Counted from the stretch's first letter, positions 25,653-35,489 are shown. The stretch is 64,000 bases of DNA from Ignavibacteria bacterium (GCA_016707005.1 JADJIQ010000005.1:950001-1014000), one strand, 5' to 3'. Numbers and translations are program-made. The notes: generated from the sequence alone by a model not told the origin.

Positions 25653-27740
25653 ATGATGCAGAAGCGCCACACTACACGCGGGTTGGTCTTATTACTTGCC
25701 ATGGTGTTGTGTTCCTTGGGTGCACAAGCCCAACGCTGGAACTGGGTTGTTCCTGCTACGGGTCCGAGCTTCGATGAAGTATGGTCCATGGGTATCGCAC
25801 CCGGCGGAGACCTTCATCTTACCGGTTCGTTCTCTGATTCGCTGGATTTCAGCGGTCAGGTCGTAACGTCCTATGGGAACTATGACGTCTTTACTGCCCG
25901 CTATAACAACAAGGGTCAGATCCTTGCTGCCAATGGTCACGGCGGATTCGACTTGGATGATGCTCAGTCCATGGTTGTCGACAAAAACGGCAATTATTAC
26001 TTCGCCGGTTCGTTCGCCGTTGAAGCCCTCATTGCGGGTGAGCTCATTGAAGCGATCGATGTAACGTCCACAGATATGTTCGTGGCGAAATTCGATAAGC
26101 TTGGATCGCTCCAGTGGGTTAAGGTGTTTGGTTCACCTACCTATGATGAAGGAGCCCCTTACCTAGCCGTTGACTCCCTTGGTTCTGTCTATGTGACAGG
26201 GGGCGTTGGTGGACGTGGTCAATTCGATACGAAGTCGTACCAAAGCGTTGGCAAACTCGATGCCTTTGTTGCTAAGATGTCTGCCAATGGAGAATTCGTT
26301 TGGGTTCAAGGTTCGGGATCAACAGAAAATGACATGGGAACGGCCATCTCGGTATCACCGAACGGTGATCGCATCTATGCCTCCGGTACGTTCATCGGTC
26401 AGGTGAACTTTGGTGGTAATGTTACGATCGAAAGTTTCGTGAATAAGGCTGACTTCTTCGTTCGTGCCTTTGATGCAAATGGTTCAACACGATGGGTGAA
26501 GCGCATTGGGTATAGCGGTACGGATCGCTACATCAGTTCCACCACGCAAGCAGATGGTAAGCTTGTGTTGACAGGCGCTATGAGCCAGACAACAACGTTT
26601 GACACCCAGACACTCAAGGCTAACGGCGAGAACGCCTCCGACTTCTTCCTCTGCCGAATGAGCAAGGACGGCGCGATCGAACTTCTGAAGAACTACGGTG
26701 GGATCTTTGAAGATGTTGGGATGAGCATTGCCGTTGATGCGAAGAATAACGTCTTCATCGGCGGGTTCTACGATAGCACAACAACCATTGGTGGCAACAT
26801 CGAAGAGGCCGTTGGTATGCGCGATGGTTTCGCCACACGCATCATGTTCAACGGAGAGGTCGATTGGCTGCGTAGCTGCGGCGGACCGTATGATGATGAG
26901 ATCCGTGCTATTGTGATCGACTCAAAGAATATCCCGTATGTAACAGGAATATTCGAGACATGGGCAATGTTCGAGGACGTTAAGCTAACAGGAAATCGGT
27001 TCTCCGATGTCTTTATAGCCGCCCTAGATTGTGGCCCATCAACCACGCTGAAGCCCCGTAAGACACAACTCGACATCTGTGAAGGTCAAGACAGTCTGAT
27101 CCAAGCGCGTTTCGGTTATCCGAACTACGAGTGGTATGTAAATGGCACCAAGGACGCAACAGTATCAGGCTATACGTTCGCAACCGGCAAGCTTGGGCAA
27201 GGCACCTTCCAGATCTATAGCCGCATCACTGGATTCGATGACTGTGTGAAGAACACGGACACGATCACAGTTGTTGTTCGTAAGGGGCTCCCTGTTCCTA
27301 CGATCACGCGAGTTGGCGATGAACTACGTTGCAGCGTAGACGATGTGATGTATCAGTGGTATCGCGAAGGCAACAAACTCAATGGACAGACAGGACAAAC
27401 TCTTACGATTGCCGGAGAGGGTTTGTATCGCGTACAGATCATGGATACCACTGGCTGTGATCGTTGGTCAGAGAACTTCCTCGTGGGAACAACAAGTGTG
27501 TTCGAGGATGAGTCGGGTTCCATCGTCACACTCTACCCAAATCCAACACAGGGACAGGTAACGATCGCAGGCGCTGCCGGTGCTGAGATCACCATTACGG
27601 ATATGCTTGGAAGAGTTGTTGTTCGCCTGCAGAACGCAGCGGACCTGCAGCTTGTGTCGATCGACGGCGCAAACGGCACCTATGCAGTAACGCTACGAAG
27701 TGGCAATGCTGTTCATACGGTGCTCGTTACGAAACAGTAG
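25653..27740 (+). CDS. Exported SBBP-type beta-propeller protein with T9SS sorting domain
   Basis: A 695-aa exported protein. ATG 25653, 7 nt after GGGAG, opens a signal peptide (LVLLLAMVLCSLGAQAQ). About residues 35-460 are seven to eight propeller-like repeats, each with a VDSLGSVYVTGG or DAKNNVFIGGFYD type motif (SBBP repeat). About 470-620 are two Ig/PKD-like modules (LDICEGQDSLIQARFGYPNY; DVMYQWYREGNKL). The C-terminus has VTLYPNPTQGQVTI, MLGRVVVRLQ and GTYAVTLRSG, a T9SS type A sorting domain, so it should be secreted and anchored on the surface. Its last 48 bp overlap the tail of the convergent glycosyltransferase gene. Confidence 0.9.
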   Translation: MMQKRHTTRGLVLLLAMVLCSLGAQAQRWNWVVPATGPSFDEVWSMGIAPGGDLHLTGSFSDSLDFSGQVVTSYGNYDVFTARYNNKGQILAANGHGGFDLDDAQSMVVDKNGNYYFAGSFAVEALIAGELIEAIDVTSTDMFVAKFDKLGSLQWVKVFGSPTYDEGAPYLAVDSLGSVYVTGGVGGRGQFDTKSYQSVGKLDAFVAKMSANGEFVWVQGSGSTENDMGTAISVSPNGDRIYASGTFIGQVNFGGNVTIESFVNKADFFVRAFDANGSTRWVKRIGYSGTDRYISSTTQADGKLVLTGAMSQTTTFDTQTLKANGENASDFFLCRMSKDGAIELLKNYGGIFEDVGMSIAVDAKNNVFIGGFYDSTTTIGGNIEEAVGMRDGFATRIMFNGEVDWLRSCGGPYDDEIRAIVIDSKNIPYVTGIFETWAMFEDVKLTGNRFSDVFIAALDCGPSTTLKPRKTQLDICEGQDSLIQARFGYPNYEWYVNGTKDATVSGYTFATGKLGQGTFQIYSRITGFDDCVKNTDTITVVVRKGLPVPTITRVGDELRCSVDDVMYQWYREGNKLNGQTGQTLTIAGEGLYRVQIMDTTGCDRWSENFLVGTTSVFEDESGSIVTLYPNPTQGQVTIAGAAGAEITITDMLGRVVVRLQNAADLQLVSIDGANGTYAVTLRSGNAVHTVLVTKQ

Positions 27741-28901
27741 AGGTCCGCGTCGCATATCGATAACGAGTGCAACAACAACCGGAAGAAATTCACATGCAAG
27801 GGCGATGGGGTGGTCTAACCACACTCCATCGCCCTTGTAGTTTGTGTAGGCAATTCCATAGACGCAGATGGTTGCGCCCCAGACTAGAGTGGAACGTAGT
27901 GGTGCAAAGGGGAGCATCAACAACGGCATGATCAGATACCACGGGTGTACGACCGGTGAGCAGAGCAGTATGACGATGATACTTGACGTCATCGCAAACA
28001 CTGGTTGCGCGCGATACATCCACCAGATCTTGATAAGTCCGGCAAGCCCCATACCTGCCATCACGATGCGGACGATGCCGTCATCGAAGAACACGCGAAG
28101 CAGAGAATACAAGGCCGAATTCGATTGCCACTTTTGTGCAAAGGTGGATAGAGAGCCAAACACACCTGCACCGAAGAATGGTACGTAGACCAAGGCCACT
28201 ACTGCACACATCACACCAAGCAGTTTCAAACGTTGATCCCATGATCGAGCGCGAAGAAGAATGGGCAGTGCAAGAACAGGAAGAAACTTGACGGTGATCG
28301 CGAATCCCAAGATCCCTGATGCAAGGAGGGGGCGACCTTTACTGTTGAGGATGATGGATAACACGGTCAACAATGCCATGATCATATCCAGGTGCATGTC
28401 CATAATGCCGTGAAACAAGATCACCGGACATGAGATAGCAACGAGAAACAACGTCCGCTGATGTTCATCCAATGAGCGTATCACAACGAACAGCAGAACC
28501 ATGATGATGGCCCACCAGATCAGCTTGAAGACCAATTCATTTGTTGAGCTGAAAAGAGTGATCGAACCAAGGATGATCTGTGCTCCGGGCGGATAGATCG
28601 TGTGCATGTGTCCATAGGGAACCACATCTGGATACACAATACCATCCTCGGTAGTGAAGGCAAGATGATCGAGGGTGCTGTCTTGTGGAACGTGGGTATA
28701 TGGGTTAACGCCGTGACTGGTAACCCAACCGTCCCACCGATAGCGGTAGGCATCGTCGGAGAGCACATCTCGGTGAACGGACAGGGCAAGCATGATGATC
28801 ACAACTACACCGTACGCCCATCGAGGCAGAGCACGACAACACAACGCCCAGACCACCGTAGAAATGGCCCAGAGTATGGCGATCATGCTAACGGATAGCA
28901 T
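27693..28901 (-). CDS. GT-C membrane glycosyltransferase (DUF2029/GT87-like)
   Basis: A polytopic protein of about 402 aa with nine to eleven membrane segments. The first extracytoplasmic loop has DDAYRYRWDGW (about residue 52), the acidic motif expected of polyprenol-phosphate-sugar-dependent mannosyltransferases, and PPGAQIILG after it. HGIMDMHLDMIM and CSPVVHPWYLIMPLLMLPFA are also typical. It follows the GT2 gene, which could make the polyprenyl-phosphate sugar donor: a sensible pathway pair. ATG 28901 overlaps that gene by 14 bp; ATG 28886 is an alternative. Tail overlaps the propeller gene by 48 bp. Confidence 0.85.
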   Translation of the reverse strand: MLSVSMIAILWAISTVVWALCCRALPRWAYGVVVIIMLALSVHRDVLSDDAYRYRWDGWVTSHGVNPYTHVPQDSTLDHLAFTTEDGIVYPDVVPYGHMHTIYPPGAQIILGSITLFSSTNELVFKLIWWAIIMVLLFVVIRSLDEHQRTLFLVAISCPVILFHGIMDMHLDMIMALLTVLSIILNSKGRPLLASGILGFAITVKFLPVLALPILLRARSWDQRLKLLGVMCAVVALVYVPFFGAGVFGSLSTFAQKWQSNSALYSLLRVFFDDGIVRIVMAGMGLAGLIKIWWMYRAQPVFAMTSSIIVILLCSPVVHPWYLIMPLLMLPFAPLRSTLVWGATICVYGIAYTNYKGDGVWLDHPIALACEFLPVVVALVIDMRRGPLLFRNEHRMNSIATS

Positions 28902-29580
28902 AGCGGCCAATGGTGTGAAGGATTTTATAGCCGGCTTTTGCTGAACCGATAAGCGTCCCGGAGATCTTTGACTGACCGATACGCCTGCGATAGCGAGCCG
29001 GTACCTCTAGGATCACAGAGTTCATGCGAGCAGCCTTGATCTGCATCTCAACCGTCCAGCCCCACGTCCTGTCCTCCATTGCCATTTCTGTGAGTAGCGC
29101 CCAGGTGATAGCGCGCAGCGGACCAAGATCCGTGTATAGCGTGCCCCACCTCAATCGAATGAGAGTTGTGGCGAGCCAGTTACCAAAGATCTGTTGCGGT
29201 GTAAGGGCGCCACGCTCTCGTTCGCCAAGGACACGAGAGCCGATACACATCTCGGCAGAGCCGTTACAGACCGACAACACTATCACACGTGCATCATCCG
29301 GGTGGTCGCTGCGATCCGCGTCGCAGAACAGCACTACATCCGGTGGGTCATCCGAAAGAAGGGCGATACCACGAAGACAGGCGGCACCATAGCCCCGTTG
29401 TGGTTCACGGATAACAATAGCCCCTTTTGAAGAAGCGATCGCTGCTGTTGCGTCTGTGGATCCATTATCGACCACGATGATGCGGTCGAACTCTTGCGGC
29501 ATTTCATCAAGGACGTAGCCTATTGACGATTCCTCATTGAGGGCCGGAATGATCACGGCAACCGAATGGCCGTTGATCAT
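28888..29580 (-). CDS. Glycosyltransferase family 2 (polyprenyl-phosphate sugar synthase-like)
   Basis: A 230-aa GT2 enzyme. N-terminal VAVIIPALNEESSIGYVLDE and IIVVDNGSTDATA bind the nucleotide sugar; the metal-binding acidic motif is CDADRSD (about residue 90); the acceptor region has GSRVLGERERGAL and TDLGPLRAI; WGWTVEMQIKA is the late catalytic region. No C-terminal membrane anchors. Most like dolichyl/polyprenyl-phosphate mannose or glucose synthases. Followed by the GT-C gene, preceded by a small membrane protein 3 bp upstream. Confidence 0.9.
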   Translation of the reverse strand: MINGHSVAVIIPALNEESSIGYVLDEMPQEFDRIIVVDNGSTDATAAIASSKGAIVIREPQRGYGAACLRGIALLSDDPPDVVLFCDADRSDHPDDARVIVLSVCNGSAEMCIGSRVLGERERGALTPQQIFGNWLATTLIRLRWGTLYTDLGPLRAITWALLTEMAMEDRTWGWTVEMQIKAARMNSVILEVPARYRRRIGQSKISGTLIGSAKAGYKILHTIGRYAIR

Positions 29581-29583
29581 ACG

Positions 29584-29964
29584 TCAAAGAGGGAAGTAGC
29601 GTGCGTTGTAATGCTCTAGCTCCGCACGTTTCCAATTGCGCTTTCGAGCACGCTTATCGAGTACGTCGCGTGCGTCGTCCATTGAGATCTTCATCTCGGC
29701 GGCAAAGGACGTGGCATCTATATGACCTTCTCTGGCAATGAGGGAGGTGATCACTTCTTCCATGCGTTTGTTCATGCGAGAGCGCATCCAAAGTCCTGTT
29801 TTTAGAGCGGCCAACGTAAGGGTTGTCATGATCAGACAGAGGATCATATTCCCAGTGGCGGCTTCGTCGTTCTCGCCTACCTCGGCACCGATCCACATGA
29901 CCAGTCCGAAAATGGCGAACATCATGAGGAGTCCGGAAAGCATCAAGATCAGGCGGTGCATCAT
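29584..29964 (-). CDS. Small membrane protein with helical C-terminal domain
   Basis: A 126-aa protein with two membrane segments (LILMLSGLLMMFAIFGLVMW and NMILCLIMTTLTLAALK) and a basic, helical C-terminal half (MEEVITSLIAREGHID, AEMKISMDDARDVLDK, RKRNWKRAE). The C-terminal part looks like a winged-helix-type module, in which ISMDDARDVLDKR would be the recognition-like helix, but this is weak. It starts divergently from the carboxyltransferase and leads the GT2/GT-C run. Function unknown. Confidence 0.7.
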   Translation of the reverse strand: MMHRLILMLSGLLMMFAIFGLVMWIGAEVGENDEAATGNMILCLIMTTLTLAALKTGLWMRSRMNKRMEEVITSLIAREGHIDATSFAAEMKISMDDARDVLDKRARKRNWKRAELEHYNARYFPL

Positions 29965-30016
29965 AGGACGCCAAAATACTGCCTATTTTCGAGCCCCTGA
30001 CCACCCGGAGAATAAC

Positions 30017-31561
30017 GTGGACGCGAAAATCGAACAGTTGAGAGAACTCAAGAAGCAGGCACTCCTTGGCGGAGGGCAGGCACGCATCGACGCACAGCAT
30101 GCCAAGGGCAAGCTCACAGCACGAGAACGTCTCGACGTGCTTGTGGATGAAGGGTCGTTCAGGGAGTTGGACATGCTTGCCCGACACCGCTCCACAAAGT
30201 TTGGGCTGGAGAAACTCCGTCCACTCGGAGACGGTGTTGTTACCGGCGTCTGTACGATCCACGACCGCACCGTCTGCGTCTTCTCGCAGGACTTCACTAC
30301 CTATGGCGGCTCACTCGGCGAAGTACACGCAGAAAAGATCTGCAAGCTCATGGACTTCGCAATGAAGATCGGTGCACCTGTTATCGGAATCAACGATTCC
30401 GGTGGTGCTCGTATTCAAGAGGGCGTTGTTTCTCTGGGTGGATATGCCGATATCTTTCTGCGCAACACCATGGCGAGTGGTGTGATCCCGCAGATCAGCG
30501 TCATCCTTGGTCCGTGTGCCGGTGGTGCTGTGTATTCTCCCGCACTCACAGACTTCGTCTTCATGGCCAAGGGATCGTCATACATGTTCGTGACGGGTCC
30601 GGACGTCGTCAAGACCGTTACACACGAAGAGGTGACGCACGAAGAACTCGGCGGCGCCGATACCCATGCCTCGCGCAGTGGAGTTGCCCACTTTGCATTC
30701 GATAACGAGATCGAGACACTTCTGGCTGTCCGAAAGCTCATGACCTACGTTCCCTTGAGCAATCGTGAGAAGCCCCCTGTGAAACCTACCAACGATCCAT
30801 CCGATCGTTCGTGTGAGAAACTTCGCAGGATCATTCCGGCAAATCCGAATCAGCCGTATGACATGAAGGATGTGATCCGCGATGTTGTGGATGAAGAGGA
30901 TTTCTTTGAAGTGCATGCAGACTTTGCAACCAACATCATCGTTGGTTTTGCAACACTGGACGGTATGCCGGTTGGTATCGTTGCCAATCAACCGGCATCG
31001 CTTGCCGGAGTACTCGATATCAACAGCAGTGTGAAGGGGGCTCGTTTCGTTCGATTCTGTGATGCATTCAGTATTCCGCTCATTGTCTTCGAAGACGTAC
31101 CCGGATTCCTTCCCGGAACAGATCAAGAGTGGCGCGGCATCATCCGTCACGGGGCTAAGCTCCTTTATGCCTTCTGTGAGGCAACGGTACCCAAGCTTAC
31201 CGTGATCACGCGCAAGGCCTATGGCGGAGCCTATGACGTGATGAATTCGAAGCACATACGCGGTGATTACAACGTTGCCTGGCCATCAGCAGAGATCGCG
31301 GTGATGGGTGCAAAGGGGGCTGTAGAGATCCTCTACCGAAAGGATATCGATAAGGCCGAGAACAAGGAGCAGCGCATGCAAGAGCTCCAAGATCAATACA
31401 ACGAAGAGTTCGCCAATCCATACGAAGCAGCAGAACGCGGCTACGTGGATGACGTGATCGAGCCACATCAGACACGTTCGGAACTCATCAAGGCGCTTCG
31501 CACGCTCCGCACCAAGGTGGAGACCAATCCGTGGAAGAAACACGGGAATATCCCTTTGTGA
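30017..31561 (+). CDS. Acyl-CoA carboxylase carboxyltransferase subunit (PccB-like)
   Basis: A 514-aa biotin-dependent carboxyltransferase, most like propionyl-CoA carboxylase beta. The N-terminal crotonase-like half has GKLTARERLD, GVVTGVCTIHDRTVCVFSQD, GINDSGGARIQEGV and ILGPCAGGAVYSPA; the C-terminal half has VGFATLDGMPVGIVANQP, FEDVPGFLPG, TRKAYGGAYDVM and WPSAEIAVMGAKGAVEILYR. GTG 30017 follows GGAG at 6 nt and starts VDAKIEQLRELKKQ. No biotin carboxylase or carrier gene is in the window. A heptamer repeat begins on its stop. Confidence 0.93.
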   Translation: MDAKIEQLRELKKQALLGGGQARIDAQHAKGKLTARERLDVLVDEGSFRELDMLARHRSTKFGLEKLRPLGDGVVTGVCTIHDRTVCVFSQDFTTYGGSLGEVHAEKICKLMDFAMKIGAPVIGINDSGGARIQEGVVSLGGYADIFLRNTMASGVIPQISVILGPCAGGAVYSPALTDFVFMAKGSSYMFVTGPDVVKTVTHEEVTHEELGGADTHASRSGVAHFAFDNEIETLLAVRKLMTYVPLSNREKPPVKPTNDPSDRSCEKLRRIIPANPNQPYDMKDVIRDVVDEEDFFEVHADFATNIIVGFATLDGMPVGIVANQPASLAGVLDINSSVKGARFVRFCDAFSIPLIVFEDVPGFLPGTDQEWRGIIRHGAKLLYAFCEATVPKLTVITRKAYGGAYDVMNSKHIRGDYNVAWPSAEIAVMGAKGAVEILYRKDIDKAENKEQRMQELQDQYNEEFANPYEAAERGYVDDVIEPHQTRSELIKALRTLRTKVETNPWKKHGNIPL

Positions 31562-31711
31562 ACAGCGAACAGCGAACAGCGAACAGCGAATAGTGAATAG
31601 CGAATATTGAATAGCGAATAGCGAACAGCGAATGAGTTTGTAGCCCACGACGAAGTCGTGGGATGGAGAATAGCGAATAGCGAATAGTGAATAGCGAATA
31701 GCGAATAGCGA
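31561..31711. repeat. Heptamer tandem repeats (GAACAGC/GAATAGC) around a hairpin
   Basis: Heptamers at 31561-31634 and 31668-31711 flank a short unique segment with a perfect 8-bp hairpin, CCCACGAC-GAA-GTCGTGGG (31644-31662). No T-run follows the hairpin. The array begins at the PccB stop. The remaining gap to 31960 shows nothing clear; a GCAAATTTTG at about 31841 is only a poor promoter match. Confidence 0.9.
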
Positions 31712-31960
31712 ATATTCTGTGTGATTATGTACGTAGGTGCGGGAAGTATCTAGGGAGAGGGTGGAACATAGGAAACGGAGTTGGTGTCATAGCGCCCGGT
31801 AGTCATAACAGGGGGGCAAGGGTGACATCGGTTCCTTGCCTGTGCAAATTTTGTGAATTCGCGTTTGTCAGCTGGTGAAGCACTGTTGCTCACTGGTTCG
31901 ACGTGTCACTGTCCGTGGCACTTGTTGTTGCTTTTCGACCACATTGTAAAGTCTCATGCT

Positions 31961-34414
31961 ATGAAACACTCCTACGTGTTACACAGGCGAGCCGCCTATT
32001 TGATTGCGTGCTTCGTTCTGTTCTTAACTGCATCAACGAATGCTCAAGTGGCGCCAGAGCTTGGCACTGCCAAGGCGTATGGTGCATTCAGCGGGGCTGG
32101 TGCCATTGAAAGCACAGGCCTCACTGTTGTTGTAGGAAACATCGGTACCAACGTCGGTGAATTCATAGGATTCCCACCTGGCATCTATACGGGCGAAAAG
32201 CACGTTGCAGACGCCGCAGCACTTGCCGCGAAGAATGACCTAACTACTGGGTACAACCTCCTGAATGACGCAATTCATTCTATCATCTTTGATGAAGCAC
32301 TGAATGCAACAGTGGGAAATGGGCAAGTACTGTATTCAAAGACATACGGACGTGAGGATCTCACTACCATCAGTGGTAATCTCACCTTCGATGCAGAGGG
32401 AGATCCTGACGCGATCTTCGTTGTGAAGATCAGGGCGGCATTGAACGTTTCTGCCTTCACTCATATCCGTCTTGCCAATGGCGCTAAGGCGCTGAACATC
32501 TACTGGGCCGTCGATGGCGCAGTGAGTGTGTTGGATAGTTCGGTCTTTCTCGGAACAGTGATCGCCAATGGAGCGATCCACTTCTACGGCGGCTCAACGC
32601 TTGAAGGTAGTGCGCTCGCAGTTGTTGGGGCCATCACTCTCGCGGGTAACTCTGTTTCGGGACCGAATGGCTTTGGCCCGCCGGATTCGCTCATAGTGTT
32701 GACTCCGGAGTTCGGCGACACACTACAAGGTGGTCAGAATAACTATCAGATCACATGGCGCGGTAACGGTATCGGGGTAAGCAAGACGTTCGCACTTTCA
32801 CTCGATAGCGGACTCACATGGACCAACATCGACACTGTATCCACTACCGGCTTCACAACAGGCTGGGACATACCAGACACATCGTCCAGCAAGGCCATCA
32901 TTCGTCTCACAGACACGAACGGACTTGTGGGGTACAGCGGAGTCTTCACTATACTGCCCACTCCCGAGATCATCATTCTCACACCAACACTGAATCAAGT
33001 GCTGGTGGGGGGCACACTGAACTATCAGATCACATGGTCTGGTACCGGAATCGCCGAACTCAAGGTCTTCGAATATTCCCTGGATAGCGGAGCTACCTGG
33101 ATCTTGATCGGTGGAATGGCCACAAACGGCTTTGCTTATGCGTGGAATGTGCCCGATACATCGTCAACAACGGCGATGGTCCGCATCACCGATGCGAACA
33201 GTCTTCGTGCTGTGAGCAAGGTCTTCTCCATCACACGCACGCCGATCCCCGGTGTTATCACCGTTGTTCGTCCGGCACGTGGAGAAGTGATCTTGGGTGG
33301 TACCATGAACTATCGCATCTCATGGATCGGTACCAACATCGCCTCGCGTAAGAAGATCGAGATATCGCTTGACAGTGGTGCAACGTGGACACTTGTTTCC
33401 GAGATAACAGACAACTCACTCTCGATTTCATGGGACGTTCCGGACACAAACACCACGCGGGCGTTTGTCCGTGTGAAAGACGGAAATGGTATCGTTGGCG
33501 TGAGCGGCAAGTTCACCATCATCTCCTCCGCACCGGCGCCTGGTAGCATCGTTATCTGGCATCCAATGGCAGGTGAGGAGATCATGGGAGGATATGTGAA
33601 CTTCCCGATCGCTTTCACGGCCATCAATGCTTCTGCTCGCAAGACGTTCGAGTATTCACTCGACGGCGGAGCAACGTGGGTGGTGATCGGTGAAGCAGAC
33701 ACGTATGGTCAGTTTTATTCATGGCCAATGGTTCCTAATGTAGAGACCAACCTTGCACTCATACGTATCACTGATGCAGCTGGTATCGTAGGCGTGAGCG
33801 GGCTCTTTACGATCACGAAGATGCCGGATGATGGAATCATCGATGCCCTTACCCTCACGGGTCTTGACGGAAACGGTAACATCGACAACAGCGGCGTTGT
33901 TGGGATCAACTGGACGTTTACAGGAGAAATCGGCACTTCAGTGAATGTTGAAGTATCACTTGACTACACAGCAACATGGATGCACGTTGCAACGGTGCCA
34001 ACTACGTCGGCTCCATATGCTTCGTGGGTCACGCCTTCAAGTGGATTCTTTAATCCTGTCTTCATTAGAGTAACAAGTACGAAGGGAATGACGCGTGCGT
34101 CAGTTCCATTCTCAATCGGTATTGTAACAGCAGTTGAGACTGATCTCTCGGAGCTTGGCTACGCAATCTCGAGCTATCCGAACCCCACCGGAAGTCAGAC
34201 GACGTTCAGAGTAAACATTCCTCAAGCAGGATTTGCCACTCTCTCGATCTTCGATCAACGTGGTACAAATGTTGGCATAGTAACCTCTCAGTACTTTGCT
34301 GAAGGTGCCTATGACATTCCGTATGGCACGAATGAACTCTCTTCGGGCATATATACGTACGTCCTGACCGTGAATGGCGATCGACTGGCCAACAGACTGG
34401 TTGTCACGAAATAG
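31961..34414 (+). CDS. Ice-binding (DUF3494) domain adhesin with T9SS sorting domain
   Basis: An 817-aa exported protein. ATG 31961 gives MKHSYVLHRRAAYLIACFVL and cleavage after TNAQ. About residues 28-240 are a DUF3494 ice-binding beta-solenoid: LGTAKAYGAFSGAGAI, GNIGTNVGEFIGFPPG, then DLTTGYNLLNDA, GNLTFDAEGDPDAIFVV, STLEGSALAVVGAITL. After that come five Ig-like repeats of about 90 aa, each with G-NYQITW-G, EYSLDSGATW and W-VPDTSS. The C-terminus (SSYPNPTGSQTTFRV, SGIYTYVLTVNG) is a T9SS type A sorting domain. The family is known for ice binding and recrystallisation inhibition, but many homologues in non-cold organisms probably adhere to other surfaces. A terminator follows. Confidence 0.9.
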   Translation: MKHSYVLHRRAAYLIACFVLFLTASTNAQVAPELGTAKAYGAFSGAGAIESTGLTVVVGNIGTNVGEFIGFPPGIYTGEKHVADAAALAAKNDLTTGYNLLNDAIHSIIFDEALNATVGNGQVLYSKTYGREDLTTISGNLTFDAEGDPDAIFVVKIRAALNVSAFTHIRLANGAKALNIYWAVDGAVSVLDSSVFLGTVIANGAIHFYGGSTLEGSALAVVGAITLAGNSVSGPNGFGPPDSLIVLTPEFGDTLQGGQNNYQITWRGNGIGVSKTFALSLDSGLTWTNIDTVSTTGFTTGWDIPDTSSSKAIIRLTDTNGLVGYSGVFTILPTPEIIILTPTLNQVLVGGTLNYQITWSGTGIAELKVFEYSLDSGATWILIGGMATNGFAYAWNVPDTSSTTAMVRITDANSLRAVSKVFSITRTPIPGVITVVRPARGEVILGGTMNYRISWIGTNIASRKKIEISLDSGATWTLVSEITDNSLSISWDVPDTNTTRAFVRVKDGNGIVGVSGKFTIISSAPAPGSIVIWHPMAGEEIMGGYVNFPIAFTAINASARKTFEYSLDGGATWVVIGEADTYGQFYSWPMVPNVETNLALIRITDAAGIVGVSGLFTITKMPDDGIIDALTLTGLDGNGNIDNSGVVGINWTFTGEIGTSVNVEVSLDYTATWMHVATVPTTSAPYASWVTPSSGFFNPVFIRVTSTKGMTRASVPFSIGIVTAVETDLSELGYAISSYPNPTGSQTTFRVNIPQAGFATLSIFDQRGTNVGIVTSQYFAEGAYDIPYGTNELSSGIYTYVLTVNGDRLANRLVVTK

Positions 34415-34437
34415 ACGCACAGAAGAACATCACTTTG

Positions 34438-34471
34438 GGCGGTTGGTGCAGTTGTGCATCAACCGCCTTTT
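34438..34471 (+). terminator. Intrinsic terminator after the ice-binding gene
   Basis: Stem GGCGGTTG/CAACCGCC extended by a G-T pair and TGCA/TGCA, loop GTTG, followed by TTTTGTTGTTT. It lies between convergent genes and has a T-run only on the plus strand. Confidence 0.88.
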
Positions 34472-34478
34472 GTTGTTT

Positions 34479-35078
34479 CTAGGGAGTTCCGAGGACGATC
34501 ACGCAGGCGCGTCCATATGTAGGATGTGTGCCGAGGGCTATCCCAACGAGAGTATAGGTTGGGTTGAGTAGGTTCTCGCGGTGACCGCGGCTAGGTGTTC
34601 CTTCGTCTACGAGGAACGAGGCAATGATCAGTTCAGGCGTCATATGGCCGTAGGTGATGGCTTCACCAAGAGAGCCCACAGTGCCATACTTTTTCACGCG
34701 TACAAGCGGGTCTGACCCATCGTGGGCGATATGTCCGATAGTGCCGTACTGCGTGATGTCCTTGGCCATATCCTGTGCGGCAGAATACAAAGCCCCTTGA
34801 ACATTCAATGGGGTTAATGGACGTTGCTTCTTCAGGATCGCCTTGATCTCTTTGACCGCAACATCAAGTGCCTTTGGGTCCTTTGTGAATGATCGCACGT
34901 GCGTGCGATATCGGTCGATGGCCGGAATAAAGGACGTGGGATCGTTGCGGACAGCGTTGAGCACGATCAGGATCTGGTTCGCAATACTATCCTGTTGTTT
35001 CTGCTTTTCTGATACTTGTGCAATGCTGAGATGGCAGCTTGCTGCGAGGATGACGAGGGTCGAAAGGAGTTTCTTCAC
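34479..35078 (-). CDS. Exported CAP/SCP-domain protein
   Basis: A 199-aa protein of the CAP superfamily (cysteine-rich secretory, antigen 5, PR-1; YkwD type). Start GTG 35078 gives a signal peptide (MKKLLSTLVILAASCHLSIA). The cavity residues are in GTIGHIAHDGSDP (His), LGEAITYG (Glu), and RGHRENLLNP (Glu, His), all present. Bacterial CAP proteins are exported and of uncertain function; cell-surface or envelope interaction is common. It is convergent with the ice-binding gene. Confidence 0.88.
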   Translation of the reverse strand: MKKLLSTLVILAASCHLSIAQVSEKQKQQDSIANQILIVLNAVRNDPTSFIPAIDRYRTHVRSFTKDPKALDVAVKEIKAILKKQRPLTPLNVQGALYSAAQDMAKDITQYGTIGHIAHDGSDPLVRVKKYGTVGSLGEAITYGHMTPELIIASFLVDEGTPSRGHRENLLNPTYTLVGIALGTHPTYGRACVIVLGTP

Positions 35079-35087
35079 GTCGTCAAG

Positions 35088-35468
35088 TTAAGAACGGTCA
35101 GCGTAGATATGCGACATGAGCAGTGCACCACCGGCAAGACCAAGATCTTTCAGGATGTTCGTCATGAACATCTGCTTCATCAGATCGTCAGGTGCGTTCA
35201 ATAGGCCAGGTACATGCATCGTTGTTACGAAGATCACCAGCTGCAGTGCCAGGAGCTGCCCAACCACGCGTGTGTATCTGCCTGTGAGGATGGATGCAAC
35301 GGCACAAAGTTCCGTGACTCCAGTAAGGTAGACCCACAGGATCCCGCCGGGAAGCCACGATGGAACGATAGTCGCCAACTGATCGGCACTGGTAAAGTGC
35401 ATCAAACCAAGGGCGAGAAACGGAATTGAAAAGAGTATCCTGCCAAGCAGGAGCGTTGGGATGTTCAT
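35088..35468 (-). CDS. DoxX-family membrane protein
   Basis: A 126-aa four-helix membrane protein of the DoxX/DoxD group: GRILFSIPFLALGLMHFTS, LPGGILWVYLTGVTELCAVA, GQLLALQLVIFVTTMHVPG and ILKDLGLAGGALLM. Homologues accompany thiol or redox stress systems, often next to MarR regulators. The MarR gene ends 21 bp upstream on the same strand, so the two form a regulator-effector unit. Confidence 0.88.
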   Translation of the reverse strand: MNIPTLLLGRILFSIPFLALGLMHFTSADQLATIVPSWLPGGILWVYLTGVTELCAVASILTGRYTRVVGQLLALQLVIFVTTMHVPGLLNAPDDLMKQMFMTNILKDLGLAGGALLMSHIYADRS

Positions 35469-35489
35469 GTATGCTTCAAGCAGTGGTGA

